Assembly: GCA_013365325.1 (NCBI GenBank)
Contig: JABVXV010000262.1
Coordinates: 1-64,000 of the forward strand
DNA length: 64,000 bases
Direction of reading: 5' to 3'
DNA from: Dipetalonema caudispina
Taxonomy: Eukaryota > Nematoda > Chromadorea > Rhabditida > Onchocercidae
Part shown: positions 13,701 to 26,500 of the stretch, piece after piece
Position numbering within the stretch: the first letter of the stretch is position 1
Layout of the letters: each line of letters starts with the position of its first letter
Notes under the pieces: generated by a model
Databases searched by the model: none
Seen by the model: only the letters and a program-made list of their open reading frames with translations
What the model was told of the DNA's origin: nothing
Program-made: the position numbers and the translations under genes

Positions 13701-16700
13701 ATGGGTGATCAGGAATTAGCGGAGTTTGATCCATCGCTTGGTAATTTGAGCACCCAAATGCGAAGATTGAATTTCGATCGGTGGTTCGCGACACTGCAGC
13801 ATGTCTTACGTGTACTTTATCTGATGTGTCGTAGGGTACAAAACATTCAGGAAGTTATCCTGGATAACATTGAACATTTTTTGGAAATTCTTGCTAGAAG
13901 ACCTACGCAAAATCAGGAAGTTACCGAAGAGTCAGTTTTTCATGAAAAATTGTATCTAAATTTGGATCTAAAGGGTATACCGGTGGTTGGTGGTGGTTAG
14001 TGTAGTTTTGATTAAATATTTGAAAATCAAAATTTAAAAAACAAATATCATATCTCATTAAACTGATCTTGATAATTCATTCAATTTCCAGAACCTCATA
14101 ACATTTAAAACGATTCGAACATTCGAAAAATTATAGGATTCAGGAATAGTTTTTGTCTCCTGAATATTCGGTTTTTTTTTTTTTTTTTTGGGAAAAATAG
14201 TGGTCCAGAAGAAGTCCTTAGTCTGAAGTTTGATGTATAATAACAATTGTAATTTCGAGTTATATAATCCTTATTATTTAGAATCGACTGTATTCAAGAA
14301 CCTATAGATCCGGATAAGTTAACGTCTGTAGTTGACGATGCAACAGTTCCAGTGCAGACAACAGATGATAATGAAGACATTGTAAAACCAGATTCAGATG
14401 ATGAGTTGGAAGTAGAGATCAAACGTGTATTGAGCAAGGGTTCACTGAAAATGGCAAATATTCCAATTTCATCGCCGAGTAAGGAAAAAACTGTGGAAAA
14501 TGTTGAAGATCAACAAAATGCAAGTTTCAATAAAGTAGTAAATGGAGAGGGAAATGTTTCCCAAGCAGAAAACACTATTCCGGATATGGTGATGACCGCT
14601 TCAACAGCTGCAACACCATCTGCTTACCTCTCAATACCATGCAGGACGATCAGTCAGGCAAGTTTTATTTGAGTTAATATATAACCCTGTTATCCTTTTA
14701 ATCGATTACCCTGATTTACGTTCTTGTCTGGCTATAGTTGATAAATCTCCAAATTTTCTTTTATACTTTGCTTTGAATATTTGAGTTTCTGTTCTGTTGA
14801 ATTCTCAAAAGGCTTAATTTTTGAATTGAAAGTTTTGTCAAAAATGTTTTTCGGAATTATATTCCCAAGTCTGAAAAAAATCTTAGAAATTTCAACTACT
14901 TTGAGATAAATACAAAATTTTTTTTTTTTTTGAAGGTAAAACTATCAGTAGCCTTTCTCACTGAACATACAACGTATACTGCTCAGGAACGTAGCTGTCG
15001 TCTAATAGCTGCTAGATCAAAGGTATGTAATAAATTTTCAAACTGATTTTGCCTTAAAATGAAAAATATCCCGTTTCAAATTTTACTGAAATGAATTTTT
15101 GAAAACGTAACTGAAAAGGATGAGAGTTTCTGGATAGTATTTCAGGACGGCTTTCTTGAACGGCTGTCATTATCCGAGTTTGATTGTGTAATGCGTGCTA
15201 TCGAAGAATTTGTCTGTAACTGCCAAATGTTAATTGGAAGTGAAGAAAAATTCTCTTCCCCTTTGCGTTTATGTGTTCTTCAGCAAGGCAGTAGTTTCAT
15301 CAAGAAATTTCACGAAGACAGAAAGACCAAATTGGGGTATGTCCCCATTTCGAATAAATTGACAATAAATTACAAATAAGTAGGAAAAAGAATGCGTTCA
15401 TGTAGTTTGGCGACATTTATATCTGCTGTTTTTTTTTTGCAGGGATCAAATTCCTGCTCCTTTTATTCAGGAATATTTTCAGTTTTTCGGAAATGAACTG
15501 AAGAACACCTTAGCAGATAAAATTTAAGCAGTTTACTTTTTTTTTTTTTACAGTAACATTCTGGATACAGAAACTTGGCGTGCGGGCGATGTGCCGGAGC
15601 ACTTCCAACGGCTTGTTGATTTGTGCTTGCGAACAAATCGCTTATCGGATGTGGGGTCATCAGAAATTGGAAATTCCGCTGCATTCAAACCCAACTTACT
15701 AGTCGATGGGGAACCATATGTTGTTGTAGGGTGCATTTTTTGATTTCTAATTTTCAATTTCTTAATTCACTTTGGATCGAAAAAGTCCTTAGCAGGTGAA
15801 ATTTGAATCCTTTAATTTCTTAGCATTTTAGAGTAAAAGAAAAACATAAGGCTTTATTGGTTTTTCGATTTGAACATTTTTGGTTTTCTCAAAATCATTG
15901 GAACTCTAATAAGACATTTTAATTTATTTCTATTTTCAGAACAGCCTTTATTCTCCTGCAAATAATGGCTCAGTACTGTGATGCTTTAGCCATACTTCCA
16001 GAATATGCTTCCGAACTTCTAATGTGTTTAGTGGAATTGTTGAAAAATTACAACAGTCGTAGTTGCCAGTTGATTCTTGGAGCAGGCGCTTTACAGTTGA
16101 TCGGCCTCAAATCAATAAGCGTCCGACATTTAGGTATGTTATGCAGAAAGTTGCATCATTCTTTCTATACTTTTCAACATCCCTCATTTGGTAATCAAGC
16201 AAATGGTTCGTGTCCTTTTTATTAAATGTTTTATAGGACAGTATTAATAGTTATTGATTTGCTTGGTGTATTATACTGCAAATGAGAGATTTCTCTTCAT
16301 ACAGTTTTGCTATCTATGATAGAAAACGTTTTAGCACTTTATATTTTCTTCGGCATTCTATCTAATTGAACCTGTGGTATTATTACAGACATACTTCATT
16401 TTTTACTTTTTTATCTCTGTTGGGCTTTTCGTATTGCTTTGCAAACTCCGTGCAATAGCTAAGATTTATACGAATGTATGCATTGTTGTCAGCCAGAGAT
16501 TAAATTTGCATTAGTAACGTTAAACCATATATGTCCAATCGAATTGGAACCAAAATACTTTTGCTTTGTTGCAGAAAGTAGACAATATGCTATTGCTGAT
16601 AACAAAAACATTTCGGTTTTTGTTGACCTGTTCCACGCATTTATGTCGGTGTTAAAATCCAATAGTACAAATCTTAATCTTCCATCTTTTATTTTTACGT

Positions 16701-19690
16701 TTTGCTTGCTTATCGTTGCTAACGATTCCCATTATTTGTAAATTTGAGAGCAATATAAGCAAAAATAGCCGTAGCAATAGATTAATACTTTCCTTTTTAA
16801 TAAATTTTTTATCTTATGTAGCATCCATGTTTTAGATTTTTAATTCTTAACGTTTTCTATTCCTGATTAGGTTTTATTTGGTATACATATTCTTGATGTC
16901 ATTTTTATATTTATACACATCATTTCAAGATATTCTGCATTTTTATGGGTGGGTCAGCATTTTCAGGAAATTTTGTTCAAAAATAAATGATGAGAAATCT
17001 CCGGATTATCAATTTTTTGAGAATGAAACTTTTGTTAACAGTTATGCTAAGCATGTTCTCCAAACACATCTTAGAGAATTAACCATTTTTTAAGAATTGA
17101 TTTAGGTTCAGTTTTACGCTGCTTGAGTGATGAAGGTTAACCTCATTTTCTGTATGAAGGAAAGAAATTAAAGTTACCTTCAACTACTTTATAGATTTAT
17201 ATAAATAGTGGAAGAAGTAAGCAGGCAAAGGCAAAACGAAAAGTTAATAAGTACATAATGAATCTGGGCGAATTAAATGGTAGATAGGTTTTAATTTAAC
17301 TAAAACTGTATCACTATTACTAGGTGGCGGTTTCATGGGTATAGCTGATACTGGTTCTGGTGGAACTGCAATACTATCTGGTTTGTTAATTCTCGAAGGA
17401 CGAGGTACTGGGGGTGGTACTGTTCGAATTGGTATTTTGATAGTATTGAATTTGAACAGTTTTTGTCCATTTCTCTTTCCTCGTTTTTTCTCAGTAGATT
17501 TTGCTGTAAAAAATAATAATGCATCTACATCATTTATCATAGAAAAGAGTTTTCAAATCCCTCTTTTGTAGCGCTCCTCAAAAAGTTCCAAAAAATTTCA
17601 AGATTTTCAAAATTCTTAGCTTACAATGAATAGCTTCTGTTTGTGGTTGTGATTGCGAATAGAGTTTTTTATTTTGTTGTTCCTGAAATCTTTCTTCAAT
17701 TTTATCACAAATCAGTCGTTAAGCATGAGAATTTGTTGTAGAAATTTTATTGAATCATTTATCAAATTGGAGCTTGTTTTCGTATTAGGATTATTACATG
17801 TCGATTGAAGATTTCTAAATCATTTTGCTATTAGGAAAAGGCGAAGTATTTTCAGTAATATCTCTTATCACAATAATGTTGATTGTTTCATTTTATCGCT
17901 AGAATTTTTTTGAGTATGCCGTTAATACTACATAGGACAGTTAAAGTTTCACAAGCCAAGTTATACGTCGAGATCATCCTCTAACACAGTTAAGGAAAAG
18001 CATATCGATGAAGTTGTGATCTTACCTGCTTATTAGCGAAACAAGCTCCGTTTTTGGAAAAATCATCCTTCTGAAATTCTAAATTATGGCAATTAGTGCT
18101 GACCTTTTTTAGTACGAGATTTCGTTGATAATGCGAGTAGGTAATAACGATGAGAATGCATAGAATGATGAGGAATAGCATATCATCCATCTTTATAAGC
18201 AAATTTGGTTAAAAATGTCCATATAATAGCCACGCAGTCGTATCTTAAAGTAATTATACAATGCAATATTTTGTCATCATATTTTATTTTATCGAGAAAT
18301 TTAAAAGGATTTTTGCATAATTTTGAAAAATTTTCTAGGTAGCTTAGTAGCTAACGTATTTCTTTACTTTTAGAAAAACCTGAAATTTGATTCTTGTCAT
18401 TACTATAATAAAATTCTGCTTCTAAAAAATATTTGTTAATACCGAAATTGTGATAAAAAAGCGAGGGGATTAATAGTTTTCGGAACTTAATACCTCTTTT
18501 TTCTTTTTTTTTGGAAAAGAAGTTTCATACGGTTCATTCGACTTTATAGCCCTTTCTTCGAGATGTCTGCAATTAATCCTTCGATTTGTGCCATTTATTC
18601 GAACTGCATTTCAAGAAAAACTTCCTGCTGACAAACAGCCTTTGCTGCGACACATCGACCAGTTAGTTAGAGTAAGTCTTTTTTGATCTGAATTTACATT
18701 TATCTTTTTGATCAGTTTTTTGTTATATTACCATACAGATATGACTGTTCTCCGATCTCCAAATAAGATTCATGGAACTGTACCGTTTACTTCATTTATT
18801 TAGTACAAATATTTTAGTGTTTCATTGCGCATATTTATGATTTGTGCTTTAAGACCAGTTTACATATGAAATGGTATTTACCTCCAAAAGCATTTAAATG
18901 AATGTTGCACACTTCTTTCTTTAGGATTACAATGATCATGCGCAAGAGATTGTGAACAAACTGATTACCGTCATCGATCACCATCTTGTTATGCAGCTTC
19001 ACGCGGTGAGATCACATAATACATGTAATTTTAAGTGCAGTTTTCGCTTTAGTATCATTTCTTCACATTTCTTCACCTTTCTTTCAGTTAACGGAATGAC
19101 TACGATTTATTCCTTCTGTCAGCAAAAAAACAAGAAAAAATCATGATTTAATTTTGACTGGAGGATAATATGCCACTTGCTGTTACCTTTATTTCGCCCT
19201 GTATTTATTCCAGAATCCCTATGCTTGTTTTTTAAATTTTGATAATCGATATATTTTGTTGCAGTGGGATGTAAAAGGCTCCGTACCATCACCAGCATTC
19301 CAGCAAATGTGTCGACAACTTGGAAAATTCTACAATGGCCTAACCGGGATTATGCCGGAAAGCATGATTAAAGTAATATTTATCTGTCTTGGTGTGCCCA
19401 ATTCATGTCCGTTCCTATTTCGATAGCACCTTTTGAAGATAACGGGAATTGTATCCATAACTGTCAACACTTAAACGTTTGGATTTTCGGACTTGAAACC
19501 GAAAATTTCATTCCATTTGTGGTATGATTCTGCCAATAATGATTTGCTTTTTCGTTTTCAGGATTTGTTTTTACGAGTTCACAAGAATTTTAAGGATAAT
19601 CTGAAAACTCAGTTGGCTCAAATGAATATTACTCCGCACGATTCGCTCTCATATGGGTTAGATATTTTTCTATTTTATTACCGAAAATGA
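1749..19690 (+). CDS. vps54: Vacuolar protein sorting-associated protein 54 (GARP/EARP subunit)
   Basis: Subunit of the GARP and EARP tethering complexes, which capture endosome-derived vesicles at the trans-Golgi and recycling endosomes. The spliced product is about 1089 residues (human about 977). Exons: 1749-1939, 2240-2334, 2662-2743, 10696-10876, 11048-11143, 11381-11572, 11812-12020, 12295-12400, 12830-12966, 13074-13203, 13453-13560, 13674-13951, 14282-14657, 14936-15022, 15146-15336, 15554-15730, 15940-16133, 18550-18671, 18925-19005, 19265-19372, 19562-19690; phases agree throughout. The N-terminus has a C2H2-like CDLC...HLRAMH segment. Family-typical words include [39 protein letters not shown] and [10 protein letters not shown]. 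The donor at 14657 is GC. Weak points are the 13951 donor, a possible 5' leader exon and the 3' end: I read through 19656 to the stop, but a further splice after SYG is possible. Introns 3 and 17 each contain an antisense gene. Confidence 0.93.
1946..1999. repeat. Tandem duplication of about 27 bp in VPS54 intron 1
   Basis: Two nearly identical T-rich units, each ending in TTTTATCTTTTTTGGTAA, follow one another directly after the first VPS54 donor. Simple intronic duplication. Confidence 0.6.
3587..8297 (-). CDS. DEG/ENaC (amiloride-sensitive) sodium channel subunit, nested in VPS54 intron 3
   Basis: Subunit of a trimeric, cation-selective plasma-membrane channel. Exons, 5' to 3' on the minus strand: 8297-7747, 7369-7222, 6921-6757, 6466-6278, 5979-5758, 5356-5174, 5023-4871, 4639-4539, 4166-4054, 3892-3747, 3661-3587; all phases fit, giving 681 residues. 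A long serine/threonine-rich cytoplasmic N-terminus (about 185 residues) precedes TM1 (around [11 protein letters not shown]) and a post-TM1 MPNITFCM motif matching the family FPxITxCN. The ectodomain is cysteine-rich ([20 protein letters not shown]). TM2 has [14 protein letters not shown], containing the G-x-S selectivity filter, followed by a short basic tail ([13 protein letters not shown]). The usual GNCYTFN word reads GNFFTM, so one common cysteine is absent. Exon 1 begins after a TTTTCAG acceptor at 8325, so a 5' leader is expected. I cannot name the C. elegans orthologue. Confidence 0.93.
7461..7601. repeat. Near-perfect 65-bp inverted repeat inside the DEG/ENaC first intron
   Basis: Arm 1 is 7461-7525, an 11-nt loop is 7526-7536, and arm 2 is 7537-7601. 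The arms are reverse complements except for two adjacent bases (CTGCAGG against CTATAGG). The element begins AAGGCTGGAT and ends ATCCAGCCTT. It could be a palindromic MITE-like insertion or a foldback transcript source. I see no clear target-site duplication. Confidence 0.93.
8325..10695. other. Rest of VPS54 intron 3, no gene seen
   Basis: This is upstream sequence for the antisense DEG/ENaC gene and the 3' part of VPS54 intron 3. It is AT-rich with short poly-A and poly-T runs. No open frame has recognisable coding character. Any DEG/ENaC promoter or leader exon should lie here but cannot be placed by eye. Confidence 0.5.
17244..18190 (-). CDS. Uncharacterised 160-residue membrane protein with proline-rich tail, nested in VPS54 intron 17
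   Basis: Unrecognised gene. Three exons on the minus strand (18190-18026, 17682-17625, 17503-17244) join in phase through GTAAGA and GTAAGC donors and TTTCAG and TTACAG acceptors, from ATG to stop. Residues 4-18 ([15 protein letters not shown]) form a single hydrophobic segment: a signal anchor or an uncleaved signal peptide. The middle is polar with a few cysteines (TNCHNL, GACF). Next comes a basic patch ([11 protein letters not shown]), then a proline-rich stretch ([23 protein letters not shown]) of the kind bound by SH3 or WW domains. If residues 4-18 are an anchor, the tail would be cytoplasmic. The whole gene lies antisense between VPS54 exons ending 16133 and starting 18550. No homologue comes to mind; expression is not shown. 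Confidence 0.6.
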
Positions 19691-22055
19691 AATGTTGGAA
19701 ATAATATAGTTAGGGAGAAGAAAAGAAATAGTCAAAGCAAAAAAGGAACTGAAGCGTAGAAATAGAAAGAATATGTAGAAAAGTATTTGAAAAATCAATG
19801 TATGATTTCAAAATAAGGAAGAAATAAGGAAAATTTGACTCAAATTTTGTTTCTTGACTAGTGATATCCAAATTTACATATGCACAATATGGCCTGAGAT
19901 CAAAGCTCATTTATCTTAACAAAGGCTAGAAAAAACATCACTGCAGTGCATTAGTCAGAAAATCTATTGAAATATGACAAATTTTTGATGAGAAATTTCT
20001 TAGAGTTTTTTATAAGTTTCATAAAGCATCTAATTAACGCTAGAATTTGCCAAGAAATTTTAGATTGGTGAGCCAAGAATACATGTTCTTTATCAAAAAT
20101 CTGCAAGCCATACCATGTTGCGCTGATATAAAAGATGAATCAATCAGCGAAGCTCTTTTCTCCAAGAATTAATCTTGTCAAAGTTCTGATATATACTGAT
20201 TTCTTGTCTTCTGTACAGTTTGTTTCAAATGAGGGTAACTTAAACTTCACTGATAGAAATTTTATGAAAGTATCTGCTCGTGTTGTTCTATACATTTGCT
20301 CAACTGTTATCCGGTTAAAGGTGATGGAGTGCATACCTTTGTCAAATTTCGGATTGAGATAATCCTGAATTGTTCAACTTCTCAGTTTGTGTATTTAAAA
20401 GATTTGGAAATGCTTTAACTCGGATTCAAATATTTTTTATTGGTATCACCAAGATTTTGCATTATCACTCGGTTATTCTTTATAGCTTCCAAACATGTTC
20501 AAAAATTTTTTGGTTTTTTGTGATTTACATATTTCTAACTGTAGGGACAGATTTCTCCTGAGGGTTGTTATTACTTGGATGCAATACATAATAATGTTCA
20601 AGAAGATTATGTATATTGTAGTTGGTAAAATTCTCAGCTGCCATATGATTCGTAGATATTGTTTTTTACGGAAAAGTTTCTTAGATACTAGGTATACCTA
20701 CTATATATTCTACACTTTCTAGGATTTTTTATACTTTCATCATATACATAAAATCTGGTAAAGATGGTATTTGTATGTAATAAGTATCAATATTTGTATA
20801 CATCCTATAATTCATTCACTTTATATCGTTTAAGACAAGGAACTTTTATCATTTACTAGTGATTTTCCATGTTTTCTTGTTTTTTCATTTTTGTGCAATC
20901 AATTCTCAACTGGAGCGATTCACTTTTGCCATTGATTCCATTATTTGTAATTGCATATCACAATAAATAATTAGTTCAATGATATCATACATTCTCTTCA
21001 TACCAAATGGAAGATAGGAAAGAGTTGGTTCAGACTGCAATAAGAGAAATATGCGAAAAGTATGGACAAGGTATGAAATTGGAAATTGAAATATCATTTT
21101 CGTATTCTTCCAGTGTTACATTCAGTCGATATGATTAAGAGAAATTCAAAAGATCAATTGATTCAATTGCATAAATATTTTTATAATTGTTCAATGAGAT
21201 CAATCAGTGACAATAATCCTTCATTAATATAACTTGTTAAAAGTTATGTAAAAAATAGCTCGTCATCATGCATTCTCCATTATTTTGAATTTTTTCAGTT
21301 AGTATTCGAAAAGTTCCTTCAATTTGCAATAAAAATTAAGTGATCCAATTCGATGCCTGGATTGAAGTTCATCGACAATTTATTGATTAAGCTAATTAAT
21401 TAATTGATTTCTTTCTGATTACGAGTAGAATTTTTTAATTTGTTATTTATAGCAATAATACAATATGGAATGTAATAACTAAACGATTAGATGTAGATAG
21501 AAAATATTAACTCACAATCTCATTTACAATTTAAAATTGAAACATTATGACATTTAAAAATGCTATGTTAAATATGTGCCACAAAAATGTTATGTTTTGT
21601 AGCAATTGAATAGTAAATATACTTTTGTTACAATAGAGTGTTTTTTTTTTTTTTTTTTGATAAATCATTATGTTATTCAAAAATTACTGTTAAAAATCAA
21701 TGCTTAAATTATGATAATATATAAGTTTTGCAATAGTTTCAATGAAAGCTTTAATTTTGATAATAATTTTTGATTAATTTTTTGGTAATAATTATAAGAA
21801 TAGGACGAGAAAGTATAATTTTGAATATATATATATATATATTATTATAATCCATCCATCAATTCTTTTATCATCACTTTTTCAATCATAAAATCAATCA
21901 ATCAATCATTGTATTAATAAGTGATCATATAGCTTATTAAATATTTATTGCTAAAATTTATCTTAGCTGAAAGAATGATTATTTAAAACAAATTCTGTTT
22001 TTTTCGTCAATTCAAAAAATTTCTTTTAATTAGACAGTAATTAATCACTAACAAG
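19691..22055. other. Intergenic region between VPS54 and tRNA-Glu
   Basis: AT-rich sequence without a convincing exon. A further 3' exon of VPS54 could hide here: a CTGTACAG acceptor lies near 20218, but the frame behind it closes quickly. A 17-nt poly-T run and an (AT)n run lie near 21642 and 21827. Confidence 0.45.
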
Positions 22056-22127
22056 TCCCATGTGGTCTAGTGGCTAGGATTCGTGGCTTTCACCCACGCG
22101 GCCCGGGTTCGATTCCCGGCATGGGAA
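22056..22127 (+). tRNA. tRNA-Glu (anticodon UUC)
   Basis: A 72-nt cloverleaf: acceptor stem TCCCATG (22056-22062) pairs with CATGGGA, followed by discriminator A at 22127. The anticodon arm GTGGCTTTCACCCAC carries loop CTTTCAC with anticodon TTC. The T arm CCGGGTTCGATTCCCGG is perfect. The A box (TGGTCTAGTGG) and B box (GGTTCGATTCC) are intact, and a TTTT pol III stop lies just downstream near 22134. It has no intron and looks functional. Confidence 0.97.
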
Positions 22128-23531
22128 TTCCGCTTTTGCTGCTTGTTAAGAAGTGATGATTGATCATGGGACAAAGTTTTATTACCAAATGATTTCTTTC
22201 AGTCTCTAAATTCTCAACTAAAATTTGTTAACTATTCACACATGCATGAGTAAATATCCGACTGCATCAATCTGAGATTTCTCAGTCTATTTCACCGGAG
22301 GAATTAATCATATAACTAATATTATTTTTTGTACTTTAAAGATTTAAATTTTAGAAATGGTTAACCAAAGAGAAATTTAACAGGATATTGGATGTTCGAT
22401 ACAGTATCACTATCATAGAAAGGAAACGTTCTATTTTTATACTTTACATGCGTTTCTTACTGTATCTTTTTTTTCCTATTTGCTTTACAGTATGCATCCA
22501 TCAAACATTATTAAAACTGCGCAATTGGTACAATTAGTCTGAAATAACTTTACGACAACAAATAAATTTCCTTTAATTTAATGATGTTATTGTTGTTATT
22601 GATGCAAGAAATAAGAAAGTAATATAATAATAAGAAGTTTTATACTCATAATGATTTTTCTACAGTATATTTGCATGGTTGCATGGATGAATACTATGCA
22701 AAGAAAACGTACGTGTGAAGTCAGTAAATACGTATAGTTGGCGTTTTTGTCCAATCTTCTGTCTTTAAAGTTCTTTTTTGTTGAAAGAGTAATTTATGCT
22801 TTCTCTGAGGAAAACAATAAATTATGAGAAAATGTTTGGGTTTGTCTTTTTTTTTTTTTTTGCGGAATAATTTTTGAACTGAAGAAATCCCTCAATTTAT
22901 TGCTCTTAAATGGATAATTCAGTTCATTTAACTAATTAAGTTATTCTCAATTAATTCATCGATTAATAATTCACGAGTTATGATTACTAGTATTTTTTTT
23001 TACTGTCAACATTATACTATTCGTAGTTCGAATTACACTTTATTCCATTTCCCTTTTTCCCCCCTAATTATTTCAAATTTTCGATATAATTAACAAATTA
23101 GAATAAAGTCTTACATATATCTGATCTTCTTTAACAACAGTATAAATAATTGACAGCAGCATTTTGAAATTTTATTCTTCAAATGCATAAGGAAGAAATG
23201 GAAATTTTAGCCAAGAAATAATTAATTACAAATTAGTAGACACACATAATAATTAAACAATGGCACAAATGGAATGGCGAAAAAAAGCAAACTTTCTTGC
23301 AGTTATTAAATAACTTCTAATTAAAAGGATAACTATCAGAATTGATCTTTTCTTGTTCTTCCTCTTTTATTTTCAATAGAAATTTTAGAAATATCATGAA
23401 AAAAATTTTTCATCTTTAACAATTTTAAGATCTATTTCTTCTCTTTGTTTACTACTTCTTGAAATAATAGAAACGAAAATGATATAAAGAAAAATCTCGA
23501 ATAAGTGGAATTTAATATTTTAGAAATAAAG
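22128..23531. other. Intergenic, no gene seen
   Basis: AT-rich DNA with poly-T runs (near 22846 and 22993). It is 3' flank of both the tRNA and the minus-strand STAT-like gene. I see no exon or repeat family. Confidence 0.5.
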
Positions 23532-26500
23532 CTAAGTATTGTTAGCTTCATTTGGTTTAATTCGTTTTTGTGTTAGATCAAGCGCTTCTAATCCATCATT
23601 CTCATTTCTCCATCTTCCGTCATAAATCCGCTTCGAAACATTCATCGGATCACGTATCACTCTCGTAATTTCTTCTTTGGTATGCGAACATGGCGCATTT
23701 CTTCCTTTTCTACAATTTTATTTCAACATATTTCTTAAACGTAACATTGCCGCATTAATTCAATATTAAGAACATTTTAATATGAAATGGAACTATATGA
23801 TTTTAGAAGAAGAATATTTGCAATCAATTATTCAAATACTTCAATTCATAAAGTATTATAGCTTACTTACCCATCACCAATGACAATCCAAGCAACATCA
23901 TTGGTATCATTACTTTCTAATCTTTTCTGTTCTAATGTTATATTTTGATCACTTTCTTTATCGCTGGTTGAATCTCCGGTTGAGGTACCATTAAATGTGG
24001 TATATAACGATGAAGCATGTAATAATAGCTCTACATATGCTATAATTGTATACATTTTAAATTTTCGTTTCATCCCTTTCAAAAGTAAAAGTGTAAAATT
24101 TCCATTCCATCACTTCTAGGGTTTAAATTGATCCCACAAAATGATAGATTATTAAGTTTATTGAGAAGATGGAGAGAAGGAAATGTAATAATTAATAAAA
24201 CTACAAAAATTAACAATTTGTTGCTAAAAAAAAAAAGTTTCGGATATTAATAATGTATGAAAAAATCGAATAAATCATCAAGCTATAACTATTACTTACA
24301 TTGCACAAGGTTTGAAAGTTCTGGACTTTGGCTATTATTATTGATAGCAGTATTGACGCTGTTTTGCGTATAAGCTAACTTTTCACCAGTAAGTGGATTA
24401 ACACGGATTGTTTCATTATCACGCGTTTCCACGCAATTATTTTGCAATCGCATAGTGTTGTAATCTTGGAAAATTGCTGTTTTACTGCAAAAAAAAAAAA
24501 AGTACAAATGTTACAAAAAGAATGGAAAATTTGTTGAATTAACTATTTTTTCAATGAATACTGTTTCTTTTCTTTTCTTTTATTTAGAAATAAGAAAATA
24601 AAATAAAATAATTAATCATTCATAATAAATATTTGAAATTTGATTTAAAAAAAAAAAAGAATAATTTTTATTTTTAATAAATTACATTAACAAAGATACG
24701 TACAGGGGTGTAGCAATGACTAAATTATCGCTATGATTTTTACTATCAAAAATTTGAAGTTGAATAATACGATCGTAGCGCTTTAGGAATGATTCATCCA
24801 TTAATATTTCAGCAATTCCTTGCTTAAAGTCTTTGATTTGTTCCGCCGAAAGTGATCCCATCAGTGGTTTACCATTACCATCTCTGTTTATTAAAATATT
24901 TTTCTTTCATTTTACAATAACTATATGTCTTCTTACTAGAAGAAAAATAGTAGAAATTTTCGGACTAAAAATTAAATGACAAAAAGATTATTTAAAAGAA
25001 ATTTAAAATATTTCAAAATTAGTTTCATAGGTTGTTTTTTTTTTTTTTCAATTCTATGAAAATGTAACATTTTCTCTTTTTAAACCTAACTATTTCTTTC
25101 AGGCTAATTTTTCGCCACTATCTTATTGCTTTTAAAAATTAACTTCCCAAGATTCAATTAAATGCTTACGCATATAAATAAATTAATTGAATAGAAAAAA
25201 AAAAGGAATAGCTTAACTTACTTGCTAAAATTTGAAAATGCAAATGAAATATAGCCAGCATTTTCATCACAAAATCTCAAATAGATAGCTTTTGTTAAAG
25301 TGCCACATTTTCTATCATTTTCCTCAGTTGCTTTGAAAACTTTTGCCACATTTTGTGTGCTTGTTAAGGTTAAAATTCTGCAAATTAATCATAAGCAAAC
25401 TATAAAAAATATAAAAATTAATCGTAAAAGTTAATTAAATCACTCTATTAATTCATTCCATCAAAACTGAAAAACTTTTCATAAAGGATAGGTTAGATTA
25501 CCTGTTGTTATATAAACTTAATATCGACTGATATTCATTCATTGGAGTTGTTGGCTTTTTTGTTTTAGCGGCTAAAAAATTCACTAAATATGACCTTTTA
25601 AATTAATCACAAATGTCACAAAATAAAGGGTAGAAATACTCCAAAAGCCTAGCAAGCCAAGATAATTTCAGTTATAATATTAACTGAATAAATGACTGAA
25701 TAACTGCTACGGCAAATCTTTTAGAAATATATAGTTGTAAACTACAAAAAAAAAAAAAATTGAAGTGGATTAAATTTTTGAATTACTCCAATTAATTAAA
25801 ATTTTCTGTTCCTCATACGATAAGTAAATGGAAAGATACGGTAATATTGTTAAATTAAGCATTCAATTATCTTATCATTTTTTAATCATTTGTATATACA
25901 TTAAAGACTTAAATATGAATTTCCTACATTTTTTATCAATATTAAATATTGCTGGACAAAATTTGTGACCGACATCGATGATTATTTCTGTTGCACGATA
26001 TAACCATTGCCAGAGATTATGTTGTAATTCGGTACTATCATCCGCAAGACTAATACATTTATTCTACAAATTTATCCAATTATTGGATAACAATCGTTCA
26101 TTTATTTGAAGTTAAAAATATTTGTCAAATTTGAAACATTCTTTATTTCAATATAAATATATATATATATAAATGTTATGTAATAATTTCTATCAAAAAT
26201 TTTATTTTATATTTTCTTTTAAATATTTTTTACTTTGTAATTATTACTTTATCAAACGAACGATTTAAAAACTTACCATCATAAGTTCATTTTTAGTAAC
26301 TAACACACTATCGACTACCATTTCGGTTAATAATCTTTGCTTAAGTTTAATTACATTGTTTTCTTCATTGCTATTTTTAATATTACCAAAAAAATGCCTT
26401 TCCAATTGTTCACATTCCTGCTCATTAGCTTTTCGAATCCTGAAATATTTTCATTTTTTTTTTTTTTGATATATATCTTCTCTCTTAATCAATATCTATG

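Noticed and set aside
15443..15530. TTTTTGCAG acceptor and open stretch between VPS54 exons 15336 and 15554
   Set aside because: Incoming phase 2 runs to a stop, and the VPS54 homology continues directly from 15336 to 15554.
18952..19146. Longer plus-strand frame running past the VPS54 exon at 18925-19005
   Set aside because: Only the first part matches VPS54; the rest is retained intron after a clear GTGAGA donor.
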